64,000 nucleotides of DNA from Prinia subflava (Eukaryota; Chordata; Aves; Passeriformes; Cisticolidae): assembly GCF_021018805.1 (NCBI RefSeq), contig NC_086247.1, positions 118,703,094-118,767,093 on the forward strand, in the 5' to 3' direction. A program made the translations under genes and the position numbers. The notes beneath the pieces are model-generated. The model ran no database searches and was not told the origin of the DNA. It saw only the letters and a program-made list of their open reading frames with translations. This document shows positions 51,701 to 63,573 of the stretch, in pieces; positions within the stretch are counted from its first letter, which is position 1; the number at the start of each line of letters is the position of its first letter.

Positions 51701-52629
51701 GGCTATTTGAAATTAAAACATTTACTCATCATAATTAGTATTTCTAGACATATCCAGATGTCAGAAACATTCATTTAAAAATGTGGTAATGTTGATTTTT
51801 TTCCCCTTTGCCTAGAAAAATCAGACTAGAATTCTTAATTGGTTAAAATGAAATAACCTAAACAAACATACCCCATCAGATCACTAGTATTCAAAGCTAA
51901 CTAAAATATCTACCTCAGCTAGTATCTACAGAAAACCTTCCTGTTCTCATGTTGCCATTCTCCAAAAGAACATGTCCATGTGCCAGGCTCCTACTGGAAT
52001 CAGTAACAAGTACATCAGTGAGGGCAAAACCACACAAACGATGGTTCACGCACCATACTCTCATTGCTTTATTAAAATTTCATTTTTCTTATGTTAATAC
52101 TAAAGTCTAAGTAGATTTGACTGTATGTGGAGCATTAAGAAGTCACAGTCTATTTTGAAGCTACAAGAAAATCAAGAAACTTGAAGTATTCATATCAGCA
52201 TTGGCTGTAGCAGTTTGCAATTCCAAAAAGCCTCAGCCTCTGCAGTCTGCTATTTTTTAGGAGGAGAAATCAAAATTCAGGAGACGATAACTCCTCCCAG
52301 TCATAGCTACCCTGCTGGGCTGACTGGCTGCAGCATTATTTTATAGAAGAACAGCAGAGTTTCAGGGTTACATACGTCACTTCTCGTACTTTCTGGTTGA
52401 TGTACAGCATATAATAAGCCTATAAATTATGTGCCAAAATACAGTATCAGAGCATGGCAGATGACACCTCCACTGGCCCTCTGCCAAAAGAGGAGAACAC
52501 TGAATAAATACATTGCAAACCCATCTCTATCTTTTTCGAATTGTCTTCAATATTCTATCTGTACACGTCTGCTCCGTCTGGCATTCTGTCAGAGCGTCTC
52601 TCTGTGTGTTTATCTGGCCTGATGATACT
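45761..52629. other. non-coding stretch upstream of the CpG-island promoter
   Basis: AT-rich DNA with short frames only. An imperfect tandem repeat containing an 11-bp inverted repeat lies at 49256-49301. No repeat family was recognised with confidence. Confidence 0.5.
49256..49301. repeat. imperfect 22-bp tandem duplication with internal inverted repeat
   Basis: Two copies of a TTTTTACCAGTAnTACTGTA-type unit lie head to tail. The core of copy one, CAGTATTACTG (49264-49274), is the exact reverse complement of the core of copy two, CAGTAATACTG (49286-49296), so a hairpin can also form. Confidence 0.85.
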
Positions 52630-52749
52630 CCCAGCACGACGCCCCTCCAGCTCTCCCTCCTTCCTATTCCCGCACCCTTCCCATTGGACCAGGAGCTCGG
52701 AGCTGCCTTAGGTGCCGGAGGAATCCGGCCTCGGGCGCAGCCGCCTGTG

Positions 52750-52783
52750 CCGGTAACCCCCGTTCCCCGGTAACCCCCGTTCC
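52750..52783. repeat. 17-bp direct repeat, two perfect copies
   Basis: CCGGTAACCCCCGTTCC occurs at 52750-52766 and again at 52767-52783, inside the upstream part of the CpG island. A local duplication. Confidence 0.95.
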
Positions 52784-52909
52784 GGGGCTTTTCGCTCCGA
52801 GGGGCCGAGGCCGTGCCTGGGCATTCCCACGGGCCGCGCCGCTCCCGGGCCGCTCCCACGTGCCCATCTCTCGTTATCGCCCCGTGCCGGGCCCGCCGCG
52901 CCCGGCCCG

Positions 52910-52957
52910 CCAATCAGAGCCGCCCTTACTCTGCCCCGCCTCTCGAGGGCCAATCAG
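52910..52957 (+). promoter_or_regulatory. paired CCAAT boxes (NF-Y sites)
   Basis: CCAATCAG occurs at 52910-52917 and 52950-52957, start-to-start exactly 40 bases. CCAATCAG is the preferred NF-Y form, and paired CCAAT boxes at about 30-40 bases are a known arrangement in TATA-less promoters. Binding is inferred. Confidence 0.75.
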
Positions 52958-53020
52958 CGAGACCCTTGGTGGTGCGCGCGGGCGGGTTCATTCAGGAAGC
53001 GGCTCGGGAGCGCGAGCGGA

Positions 53021-53080
53021 GGGGCGGGGCCGACTGGGCGGGGCGGGAGGAGGCCCCGCCCCCAGCGGGGCGGGGCGCGC
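53021..53080 (+). promoter_or_regulatory. Sp1/KLF GC-box cluster, also a quadruplex motif
   Basis: GGGGCGGGG, GGGCGGGGCGGG and then CCCCGCCCCC and GCGGGGCGGGG lie within 60 bases. The runs at 53021-53047 are separated by loops of 1, 6, 1 and 1 bases and so also satisfy the G-quadruplex pattern. The transcription start is probably within the next 150 bases. Confidence 0.75.
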
Positions 53081-53227
53081 GGCCCGGGCGCGGGATGGTG
53101 GCGGGCGCGGGGGGCGTGGCCGGGGGCGCGGTCGGCGCGCGGGCTGCGGCGGCGAGGGGGCGTGGCCGCGCGGCGCGCGGAGCCGGGAGTCGTTGGCGGC
53201 GGGCGGAGGCGGCGGCGCGCGCTCGCC

Positions 53228-53254
53228 ATGGTGTTCCTGAAACTCCGCGAGCAG
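53228..53254 (+). CDS. candidate first coding exon A of an unidentified gene (partial)
   Basis: An ATG in strong Kozak context (CTCGCCATGG) inside the CpG island opens nine codons, MVFLKLREQ, that end at GAGCAG|GTGCGG, a good splice donor. The intron would be phase 0. The frame stays open downstream only because the DNA is GC-rich; read past the donor the sequence turns into Pro/Ala/Arg-rich translation typical of CpG-island intron. I do not recognise the protein from nine residues and give no symbol. The rest of the gene is expected beyond the right edge or in small exons of the following intron. An alternative is that this exon is skipped in favour of exon B at 53375. Confidence 0.55.
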
Positions 53255-53374
53255 GTGCGGATTCCCGAGCTTCCCTTCCCTTCCCCTCCCCTCCTAGGGC
53301 CGCCGGGCGCGCCCTCCGCCGCCGCGGGGTGCCGTGCGTGCGCGGGTGACAGGCGGCGGGCAGCGGGAGGCAGC

Positions 53375-53434
53375 ATGGCTGCTGCCGCCGCCGGGGTCCG
53401 GGCTGGGTGGGAGGCGCCATGTGTGCGCTCGCAG
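53375..53434 (+). CDS. candidate alternative first coding exon B (partial)
   Basis: A second ATG (GCAGCATGG, good Kozak) opens twenty codons starting MAAAAAGVRAGWEAPC and ends at TCGCAG|GTACCG, a very good donor, again in phase 0. It lies 120 bases after exon A's donor. Because both end in the same phase, either could splice to the same second exon and give two N-termini. A further ATG at 53419 in another frame would leave phase 1 at the same donor. Ala-rich N-termini like this are common in chance translations of CpG islands, so coding use is uncertain. Confidence 0.35.
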
Positions 53435-54275
53435 GTACCGGGCCGAACAGGTGGCCGCGGCTGCCCGCCCGCCTCTCGCCCTGCCTCGCCGGCGGGTCCG
53501 TGCCGAGCCCCCGCCCCGGAGCGGAGGGGAAGCCCGAGAAGGGTGATGGGGGTGGGTCTGGGGGCTCCCCCGGGCCGGGCCAGCCCTGCCCCGCGCCTGT
53601 TTTGGGGACGGAAGCGGCTCTGGACGGAGGTACCTGGGCCTGAGGGACTGGCCGGTGTGAGGGGCTCGACCCGGAGACTGCCGGCGGGAGGCGGCGTGCC
53701 CGGAGCGGGAGCGGGAGCCGGAGCTGGCGCCGCTCCCCCGGACCCGGACCCGGCCCCGGCCCTGCGCAGTTTCACGTGCCCGGGAGCCGCCTGCTCGTCC
53801 CTCCACCTTTCGCTTCCAGGCCTTTAAAATCTTTTGTTCCGCCGCCGTGTCTTTCGCCTCCCGCGGTCTTGACAGACCTTCCCGAGCCCGCGCTCCCCTC
53901 CTGAAAGCGAAGGAGCTTCTTCGTGCCTTCAGTGGGTTGTTGCTCTCGTCGCATCACACCCTTCTTTGTCTGCCAGGCTCTTGGGTTTCCATCCCAGCTG
54001 CTGAAAAATACTTGTCTTCGCTGCTCTGTCCTTTCCTGGTGTCTCCCCTGTCCTACCTATTGTCTCCTGTGCGGTATCAGGATACAAAGGTGGGAGGGTC
54101 TGCGCTGCCAGTTTGCCGCCTATGAAAAGATGTTTCTTAGGAATGGGGTTTTCTCGTGTTTTCATGTCTGTGAGGTCAAATTCCGTATAAAAAACTCATA
54201 CATCCTGCTGTGGGTCTCCTTGTTACTCCTCCTTAAAGATAACGAACTGTAACTCTTAAAGACCCCACCCCAGTC

Positions 54276-54307
54276 AAAAAAAAGTAAAAGAAGAAGAAAA
54301 AAAAAAA
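54276..54307. repeat. A-rich simple repeat
   Basis: Poly-A interrupted by single G and T residues, 32 bases. Confidence 0.8.
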
Positions 54308-55029
54308 GGCTCGTAGAAACTTGGGGGTGGTTAGGCAGCTGGTATCTTGTGTCTGTTTGTTATGCTGATCACTATCAGCCCATCCTTACCTGCGAGTCCT
54401 CTCATTAGTTACATGTTTTCACACTTAGCTTGCATGATCCCTCGGGATCTTGTTCTAAGGAATATTTGGTGATATGGGACTGGGATCTCTTATGGCCTGC
54501 TGTGCTGTATGTAAACTTTGTGAAGTCTCATGTTGTTTCAGAACCTCATCCATGAATCAGCAACTATTGTGGATCTGAAATACACTCAGTGTCCCTTGAG
54601 TTAGATTTCCTTTCAGGATTTGTTGCTGTTCTTCTATGGGAGACTTCCCACAGAAATAAGCACTTGGTCATCTCTTCTATTAAATAGCCCTTGGGTTAAA
54701 ACCAAAAACTGCAACCCTTCTGCAAGTATTCATTTTGAAATAGTTAACAAAAAAACCCATTATCAATATGTTAACATGAAAGTACTGTATTTCAGAACTT
54801 TTCTTCTGGCAAGAATCCTGCTATTGACAGGTGTTGAAGTGAAATATTGGACTGTGTGGGACCATTGGTTTGACAGAGTAATGCATGGGAGGTTTTCAGC
54901 TTCTGTCATAATGCAAGTTTTAATCCAGAAGAAGTACAAGGTGGATTTTTAGAGGCCCCACAGGTCTGTAAAGGTGAATTGATACACTGGGAATTGAAGT
55001 ATTTTTTCACATAAAGGTGGGGTGCTAGG

Positions 55030-55059
55030 CAGGGAAGGGAAGGAGGGAAGGAAGGGAAT
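55030..55059. repeat. GGAA/GGGA purine repeat
   Basis: About 30 bases of alternating AGGG and AAGG units on the plus strand. GGAA arrays can bind ETS factors, but this one is short. Confidence 0.8.
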
Positions 55060-58000
55060 GCTGGTTTTGGACAGTCTTTTGTAGAGGCAGTGATTTTTAG
55101 CAGCAGCTGCATTTCTGCTGCTGGAAGTGTCAGTTGCTTGACAAATCAGTTATTTCAAACTGAATTCTGTTATAACTGTGCAAGTATGCCAGAAAGTCAT
55201 GAGGAATCATGTAACATGAAATCCCTCAGCTTGGGTAGGTACAGGGCATTCCTGCAGGCCAGTGTTGCAGTGCGCTGCGAGATGTCTTGACTTGAGGACA
55301 GGATGCTGTACTGAGAGTGTGGCACCACCCGCTCTTCATGAAAACCAACCTGTGTACTGTGTGGGAGCAGAGGTATTCCTCTTCAGTGGTTCATGAAGCA
55401 TGCTTCTTGTTTGCTTGAACCACATACTTTGCTCACAGTGGCGTGTTTGCTTAGAATAAAGTAAGTTGTCCTGTGTATTTGTAGTCCTTACAGTGACTCT
55501 GTCTTCAGTGGTGGCTGTGCTTCACAGGGAAGCGCAAAGGCTGCTCTGTTTGTACTGTTCAGCTGCTGTGAAGAAGGAAAGTGATTTGCTAGGTTCTTTC
55601 TTCTGCTATCAGATTAATAACTTTCTGAAACAAAAATCCTACTAAATAAAGTATTACTTAAATGTAATTATCAAGATTAGTTTTCCAAATTTAGCATAAA
55701 CCTGTTGATTTTATTCTTTGATAACGTAGAAGGGCTCTGCATTGAATGTCAGAATTATGCTGGGGACAGGCAGACATATGCCATACAAGAAGCTTAGTGT
55801 TTTCTTGCACTTGTTTAGTTTTTCAAGTTACTGCCAGCTAGTATAAAAGCAGTGCTGGGGAAGTTACAACGAGGTGAGAAATTCTGCTCTGAGGCTCTTA
55901 GTTGAGCTCAGAGGGTGAAATCCCAGTTCCGCTTGCTTGATTTAATTTACTTAGTACCTGATAAACAAAACTTTGATCCTGCAGATGCTTAATGTGTTTG
56001 TGAAGCTCAAATATTTGTTTGTCTGTGGAGGCTGATTTGACACGTTTAACCTTCAGAATACAGGTTTTCCATGCACTGAGAAAAGTAGGCCTTTCCTTGG
56101 GTTCAACAACCAGCCAGCCAGTACATTATAAATTTGTGTTACTGCTTGAGCTTTATTGCCTTGCCATCCTACAGGTAGGAATATATTTCAAAGTGTTGAC
56201 ATAACTGAAGGTGTACACTGCACTTTCAGAAGTGACTTATGTCTACTTTCAAAGTGTATCAAGTATCAAAAAAAACCTCATAAACCATGTTTGCAAAAAT
56301 TGCATCTAAAGCTAAATTGAACTGTATTGGGCAAAGCTGATACCTGTAATGCTCCATAGCAAACTGTAACTCAGTGTAGAAAAGCAATCATTCAATGTCA
56401 AATTAGAGGCTGTAGATTGTTCTCGTTGCTCTTTGGTTTTTGTGCAGTGTTGTGTAGTTGTTGTTTAATAACGAAGCAAATCTGCAAATTCTGAATGTTA
56501 AACTATTCAAGGTAGAGATGAAAAATATGGTAAATGTACGTTATAATTGAGGTATTTGCTGTTAGGTTTATTTGCTTTTGTGTTGTCTTCATATATTGGT
56601 GGTTGTATACCAGGCTCTCCTAGATGAGAAGCTGCTTTAACTACAAAAATGCTAAGTGAGATGAAGCCTAGAAAAGTTTGTTTCTTTCTGAAATGCTGTT
56701 AAACAGCTGTAAGAAACTGCACTGACAGTCCAGTTTAGGTCAAGGGTCACTAGTGTTTTATCACTTTTTTTTGGTTTTTTTTCCTTTATAGGGGATTGTG
56801 TGGAAGGGAAGTTATGGGATGGGGGAAAAATAGGAGTAACTTGCTTGTGGGTATCCATAGTGGTATGCCTTGGTCTCCTGTGTCAAAGTCCTCTTACCTC
56901 TGCATGGCTGACTGTGAAAGGCTAAGTATCTTCTGGGGTTTTTTTGTTCTGCAATCATAGTTTCTAGGTGCATTAAATGTTTGTCACAATAGATACATTC
57001 TTACTTGAAGGGGTTTGAGTTAGTCTTTCTTACACCTAAGAGGTAATTGACAGAGTAGTTTTTCTTGGTGTGTAGGTAAAATTTGGATTGCCCAACAGCC
57101 CAGGGATTTATTCCTTTTCTGTTACAATACTTGCATGCATATGTGCCTACAGGTCATCTTTTAGGCTCACATAAGCCTACATCTCAGCAGAGTTTTGTTG
57201 AAAGGTGTGAAGCAAATCAAAACTGGCTTGATTTTGTTTTTTTTTTCCTTTAGTTTTGCAGCTATATAACTATTTCTGGAACAACTCATTGGATGCAGTG
57301 TCACTGTATTTGGTAAAGCTTTAATTTTTCTTTCAGTGCATCATTGTTTTAATATTATGCATTCCTTATTTTCTCTGACTCTTAAATGAGTAATAGGAAG
57401 ATGTCTTAGGGCTAATAATGATGGGCATTTGAAAGGATTTTGTATGGGATTTTTCTGTATGACTGCTATACTTGTGCTTGAGGCAGTGATTTATTTCCAG
57501 AAGTCAGATATGAGTGGTAAAAATCTGAGTATGAATAACTGCATGAGGATATTAGAATGACCACTTATCTCTAAAGTCCTTGAACAGTGAGAGCACTGAC
57601 TTCTTTATTACCCATTTATATCTTTCTCTTAGCTAAGATGGATCTTGTTCAATTGGCAGTTAAACAAATGTTTGCAGTGTCATAGTGAACGCTCTGAATG
57701 CCTGTATGGTTGCTATTTTCATTACTGCCAGAGTTAGACTTCATTCTTTTAGAATTCATGCCAAGAATAAATGTCCCAACTAGTTCCTTGTTACACTAAG
57801 AGGAGGAATGGTCTCCTGTGGTGATGAAAAGGAGCTGCTGCTGTTCAATGAGGGAGGGATATGGTGGGAATGGAATTATGTGGTATTGCACTACAAATTC
57901 TGTTCAGATGTAGACTAATGAGATGTGTGTTTTATTTTTGACTTTCTTTGTAGAAGTTACTTAAAGTTACTCTTCTTTTAAAAAACTTAATAATTTCTTT

Positions 58001-60110
58001 CATGAATCTTGTAATGGTTAAGAACCAACTCTTTGTGCTTTGTTGTCCATTACATGTTCTTCCTAAAATTTGCATCTAATCTTTTCAAACTGCATACAAG
58101 ATAATTAAATTAAGAAATTGTAATTCTTACCAAGACACCTGAAGTCTTACTGTTAGTTCTCTTGTTCCCAGCCCAAGAACTTACATGTGCTGAGAAGATA
58201 AGTTCCTTGAGCTGATGGACAACTCTGCGTAACTTGAACTCTGTTTATCTTGTTATACGCAGTAATTACCAGCCCTTCCATTAGAATGTGTTGAGAGAAC
58301 CTGGTTCTACCACGTGTTCGTTTGGGGGGATCAGATTGCCCCATGATAACTTAGGAACTTTTGACTTGTGAACAAGCAGTTCTCCTCAGTCAAGAAAATA
58401 AACCTTTTAAAAGAAGAAGGAAAAAAAAGGTGGGGGAGAAACAAAGCAAGCCTTTATTCTGCAGTCAGATCCTTAAGGCGGATCCTGTTAACTCAGCAGC
58501 CTTCTGTGAGAAGCGTCTATTCATGTAGATAGCATCGAAGGTTTCTGGCCATTATTTGGAAGCAAATATCAGAGGAAAAAATGAGGCAAGTGGGCACGTC
58601 TCTATAAAGAAGTGACTTCTTTAGCACCCACAGAAAAAGATGATTCCTGTAGGAAGCTAGTAGCTTTTGAGGCTCTGAACTAGTCAGTCTGCTATCTGAC
58701 ATGGATTGTTGTTTTCCCAGTTTCCTATGGTTGTTCCATTCACTGAAATAGGTTGCAGAATAAGATTATTGAAATTAAGTATATTTGGTATGATATATTT
58801 CATATTCTCCACCTCATTTTTTGTCAGCAAGTTTGTTTCTCATTTGCCATACCTGATATTTTTCTCTAATCAGCTCGGCCATCCTGAGGTCAAACTAGTA
58901 TCTGATGATTTGTTTTCTTGCTCCTGCCAACTTTTTACTTTGTTCTTACCTCTATTCCTTACTCCTATTTCTGGAAATTGAGTGGGAGACTCGTTGCCTT
59001 AGTTACAGTGACTAGCTGTTTCAAAGTTATTTATAATGTTTGTGTTTAAATAACCTGTATCACAATATATTTCACATCAGTAAAAAAAATAAACAAAGCA
59101 GTACATCACTGGGAGCATGCTTACAGTGCTGATTTTTGGGAGGTTTGTTTTCCTTTCATTGTTGGGGGTGGCAGACAAGTTCTAATCTGGCATTTGAAGA
59201 TGCATCTGAAATAAGGTGTCTTGGTGTTATCCTTGGTACAAATGAGACAAGAATCTTAATGTCTAAGTTCCAAAATATCAGGGAATGTTATTCTTTCCTT
59301 AGTGAAGACATTAGCACTCTCCCCGGGGGGTGGCAATATACTGGTTTAACTCTGTTAATTCAGTTGTGATTCTGGTGTTGATGAATTATACAGCACTGAC
59401 CCATTTCAGCACAGAAACCAGAGCTAATGTAAGAGTGGTGGGACTGAGTAGTTGGGAGAGAAGGGAAGATCAGACCTGTAGCCAGCTGTGTGGGTGCAGA
59501 GGGATAAAGAGGAAGCACCAGCCGTGATATGCAAATAAGAGAGGGACAAAATAGTTGGTTTGCAGCTTTCCTGTAGATTAGGAAACTGCTTGTTAGCTGA
59601 AGCTAGTGACTTAGCTGATAACTTCTGTCCTTAAATAATGAGATGCTCTTTACTGTGAATTGAATATAAGCTGAGATTTTGATTGTTTATCTCTACAATA
59701 ATGTATGTATTTGAATTGAGTGAACAGTACTATATAAGTAGATTGTTTTTCTACATGAATAAAGTCTACCTGTTTAGAGCAGCCTGAGAACAAATATTTG
59801 TCTCAGTAAATTACTGAAATGGTATATAAATTTGAGAAGTATGAAGCAGGCATCTGCCTATTCTAATGCTTGAGGTCTGGTAAAAAAAAAAAGAAAAACA
59901 ACTTAAGCTTATGTTGTTAAGCTTCAGAACTAAGTTTAGAGGGATGGGGGTGAAAGTGTTTACAAGTAATTGTAACTGACTCATATTAGAACTTCCTGAA
60001 TGTTCAGGTTTTGTAGGTTACTGCCTGTTTACATGGCTTAAGTCTAATTCTGACTGTGTCCTGAATTGTTGTGAAGTCATCCTAAATGTTTAATGCTTCC
60101 ATATTCTCAG

Positions 60111-60163
60111 ACAATGAAATTCACTTAATGGCTTTTCTAATTCAAGATGATGAGCATTTGCCT
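60111..60163 (+). other. exon-like island with strong donor
   Basis: CTTCCATATTCTCAG precedes 53 bases that end TTGCCT|GTAAGTC, a near-consensus donor. The only open frame needs one base carried in from the previous exon; it then reads NEIHLMAFLIQDDEHLP and ends in phase 0. Exons A and B end in phase 0 and so do not fit, which argues against use as a coding second exon. A cryptic or non-coding exon is possible. Confidence 0.2.
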
Positions 60164-63100
60164 GTAAGTCATTCTTGGTCATTTCTCAGTCATGCAATTA
60201 TACTTCAGGTCCACTCTCACTTTGTGCTGAAGTCCTGGACCTACTTCCATCTGATGCAGAGAAGAAAGCATGGATACATCTGGATTTATTTTTTTTTACT
60301 TTGGCAAAGTGAAGATACAGGACTGCCTTAATGAAGGAGGAGAAGGGAGCACCAGCAAGAACAGTCAGCATGACAAAATGAAAATGAAATTGCAGTTAGT
60401 TAAAGCATTGAGACCAAAATGAGCCTTTTTTAGAGCTTACAGAACTTCTAGTAATCATGAAGAATCCATGTTTTTTTCAAGACTTTGCTGTTTGTCCTCC
60501 TCTTTGATTTTATTTTGATAGCTCCATCTATGCTGGTCCCCTTGACAAAGGATGAAGTTTAACCTTCCATCAGGAACCTGGTCATGAAGCAGCAGGCAGC
60601 ATAATAGACCAGGGATCTACTCTGCTCATAGATGAAGAAGTTACTTGTGTCATAGACAGCTCACCTGGGGGCAGTGAAAAACATTTTCAGGAAGTTCTGT
60701 AGTTATTTATAAACTAACATAATCTATAACTCATAAATAATTAAGTAATTTAAATCCATTGCTGCAGACTAAGTTTTGTACCGTGTTTGGGATAATTGGT
60801 ATTCTCTCCTTCCCTGTCCCATCTTCAGCTCATCTGCTTCTTCTGTCACTTGCTCATGAGAGTGGACAGGTGATCTGTGCAAGTCCATTTTTTCATCCCA
60901 AGCACTTGATGTGTCTTTCCTGCCTCAGATCTCTGTGTACTGTCTGTTAACATTTCATTCACTCACCAGTGTGTCCCCTCAAAGTATTGTTGGTAGGTTA
61001 AAATGAAGGACATAAACTCAGGAGAGGAAGAAAAACAAAATGCTAACATTATTTGTCTGGTTACATTATTACTTATTGTTTCAAATTAATGCAATGTCCC
61101 AAGTGATGGTAGAAGGATGCTTCAGAAATAGCTCTGTCCGTTTGTAGCTGCAGAGTTTTGTTCTGTTCTTGCTGTGTTTGCTAAAACATGAGGATTGATA
61201 GAAAGAGGTTTTATGCTTAATACTGTGTTGCTGTGCAGGCTCTACCAAATCAGAACCCTGTAATGGTACTGATTGATGGCTTTTATTTCCTTTCCTCCTT
61301 GTCTCAGTTCCAGGAGCTGTATTAAGGGGTACTTGTAGAAGAACACTTTCTCTTCTTGTTTCTGTCATCTGCAAGTTGCCAAGACCATTACTGACCTGCA
61401 ACAGTCCTGATCCTGCAGTAACCAACCAGTTCATTTATTTCCTCCACTCATACCCCCTGACATTGTTTGTGGTTTCTTTCCATCTATAAGCACAGGAACA
61501 TTTAAAGATTATTATCTAACACTACTTAGATTGCAGAATGGTAAATCTATTAAAATAAAACCTTTCAAGTAAAGAATATTTTATGACTTGTCCATAGACA
61601 TTTCTCTATTCTTTTTACCATAAGTTTAGTAAATTATAATTACTGCAATCAGTGATGTAAGTAGTCAAGATAATCTACTCCATAAGAAATAGAGCTCAAG
61701 AGAGGAGTTCTTTGAATGTTTTCATACTGAGAGAGAAGAGGAAAGGTGAAGAGAGGATTTATAAAACACCAGAGAGAACCAGGAGGACAGAAATGATTAG
61801 GATATCACAGCTTGTCAACATCAGTAAACAGCAATGCTCTTCTGATGAACTTCAAGTTTCATAGTCAAGGATCATCCAAAAACCAACAGGTATCTGGATA
61901 CCCCATGGAGCTGTGTTTGCAATGACTTGAAGATATTAATTCCTTTTTCTACCTCCTGCACCTTTTTACAGCACAGGAAGGGGACTTCCACAGCATCTAT
62001 AATCTCAAACTAACAGTGTGAATAATACACGGAAGAGGATGCCTCCTGCTGTTTTTCTACACCCAGAGATGTAAAAAATGTTTTTGGATCAAGTATATCA
62101 AATTTGTTATTTTGGAAGAGTAAATATAGCTGCATGCAGCCATATCTTTTATCTGAATGGACTTTGACACTGCACATCATGAATTTGCCTCCTTTTTATT
62201 TTTTTTAACTCAACATCTAGAAGCCATAATTGTTTAAAAATGGGATTTTTTTTAATAGTGCGCATTTGAACAGATTATTCATGAGGTTTTCATACCTCAA
62301 GGTTGATAAAATTTCTGTAATACTCTGCATGTGTTAAAACTTCTATTGTAATCATTTAAGTATTAAAATTACCGCATACATAATTCAAGAATAATTACCA
62401 GAAGTGCCATGGTTCATGAATCTGTGTCCACAAGTATTAGAAGAATTTTGCAGAAAAATTGCCATGACTGTTAAAAACCTGTTCATTATATCTTTGTATT
62501 TTAGCCTTATTGTCATCTGGAAGGCTCTTTTGCCTTTGCAATGGCTGTACAAAATACCCCCCACATTTAGGATATCATACTGGTTTCCTGCCTCGACATC
62601 CCACCCCTTCCATGGAGGAGCAGTGAGAAATGTTTCCTTCTGTAAAGCTCTCTGCTGGGACTTACATAAGCCAAAGGAGCAGTATCTGTTTGAAGGACAG
62701 GAGGAACAGCAGTGCCAGCTGTGCTGTGGAGGCTGTCAGAGCAGTTCAGCTCTGTGTCGTTGGAAGTTTGGCACATCAGGATTAGCAGTGCTCTCCTCCA
62801 TGTTGAGTGGAGGTGTTGCAGAGTCATTTGGGAACTCTCATTCTGGAGGAAGTTCTTAGAAAATTAGCTCTTTGCCTCTGCAATGACCACAAGCACAAAT
62901 AAAACCTGTAGGCCTGAAGCTTGATCTGGTGGCAGCAGTCAGCCACAGTGACTGAACGCAAAGACAGGATGAAGAGATCTCAGAAGTGTCTGCTGGAGCT
63001 CAGCCTTCCATATTGTGGCAGCCCTTATTACCTCGACTGACACACAGGTGTTCATATGTGTCCAGAAATGCCGTTTTGTTGGGGATTTTTACATACATGT

Positions 63101-63512
63101 AGTCATACATATATGACTGCAGTACCCACTAGTGCTTCTTTTCATGATGCCTGATGCACCTTGTCTTTGGGAAAAGTAACCTGTAAAAGTAGGATGGATA
63201 ATTGAAGAAAAGAGGAGGAAATGTTGGAATTACATCATTTGACCTCGAGGTTTTGTGACCTGCTCTTGTGTGGAGTGCAGTGACATGTAGCCTGCTGGGA
63301 AGTGCTGTGTTGTCACGGGGTGGCTGTTCAGAATGCCAGGTTCTTACTTTTCACTGTGCAGCATGGCTGCAGAAGTGAGGTGGCAACTCCTATGGTGTAT
63401 ATTTGCACTGTCTTGATTTTTTCACTAGATAAGAAACAATGAAAATGGCCTGTAACAAGCAACAGAAACATTAGGATATGTTTTTCTTGTAATTCTGTTT
63501 TTCTTTTAATAG

Positions 63513-63573
63513 GTTAATTAACAACCAAAACTATGTTAATTATATGACTTGGAAATTTTCTACCACAGTGAAG
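63513..63573 (+). other. exon-like island with excellent acceptor and GC donor
   Basis: A long pyrimidine tract (TTTTTCTTGT to TTTTCTTTTAATAG, 63481-63512) is the best acceptor I see in the intron. It is followed by 61 bases ending GTGAAG|GCAAGT, which fits the rare but genuine GC-AG donor class. The only open frame needs two bases carried in and reads LINNQNYVNYMTWKF and on; an internal ATG gives MTWKFSTTVK. Phase does not match exons A or B. I do not recognise the peptide. Confidence 0.25.

Larger units (their letters stand above)
52630..53840 (+). promoter_or_regulatory. CpG-island promoter, TATA-less
   Basis: The only strong CpG island of the window: CpG is dense from about 52,630 to 53,840 and falls off sharply on both sides. 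No TATA box is placed near the likely start. CCAAT boxes occur at 52910-52914 and 52950-52954 on the plus strand and at 52683-52687 as ATTGG. GC boxes cluster at 53020-53080, and an E-box CACGTG lies at 52857-52862. This is typical of a broadly expressed vertebrate gene. The plus-strand direction is inferred from the Kozak ATG and splice donors at 53228-53260 and 53375-53440. Antisense transcription from such islands is common and is not excluded. Confidence 0.9.

Noticed and set aside
52954..53775. Minus-strand 273-codon open frame across the CpG island, and other long frames there on both strands
   Set aside because: GC-rich DNA is poor in stop codons, and the translations are Pro/Ala/Arg/Gly-rich without domains. 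They are shadows of composition.
56058..56172. Possible exon ending ATCCTACAG|GTAGGAATA
   Set aside because: The donor is good but the acceptor side is weak and the translation does not look like protein.
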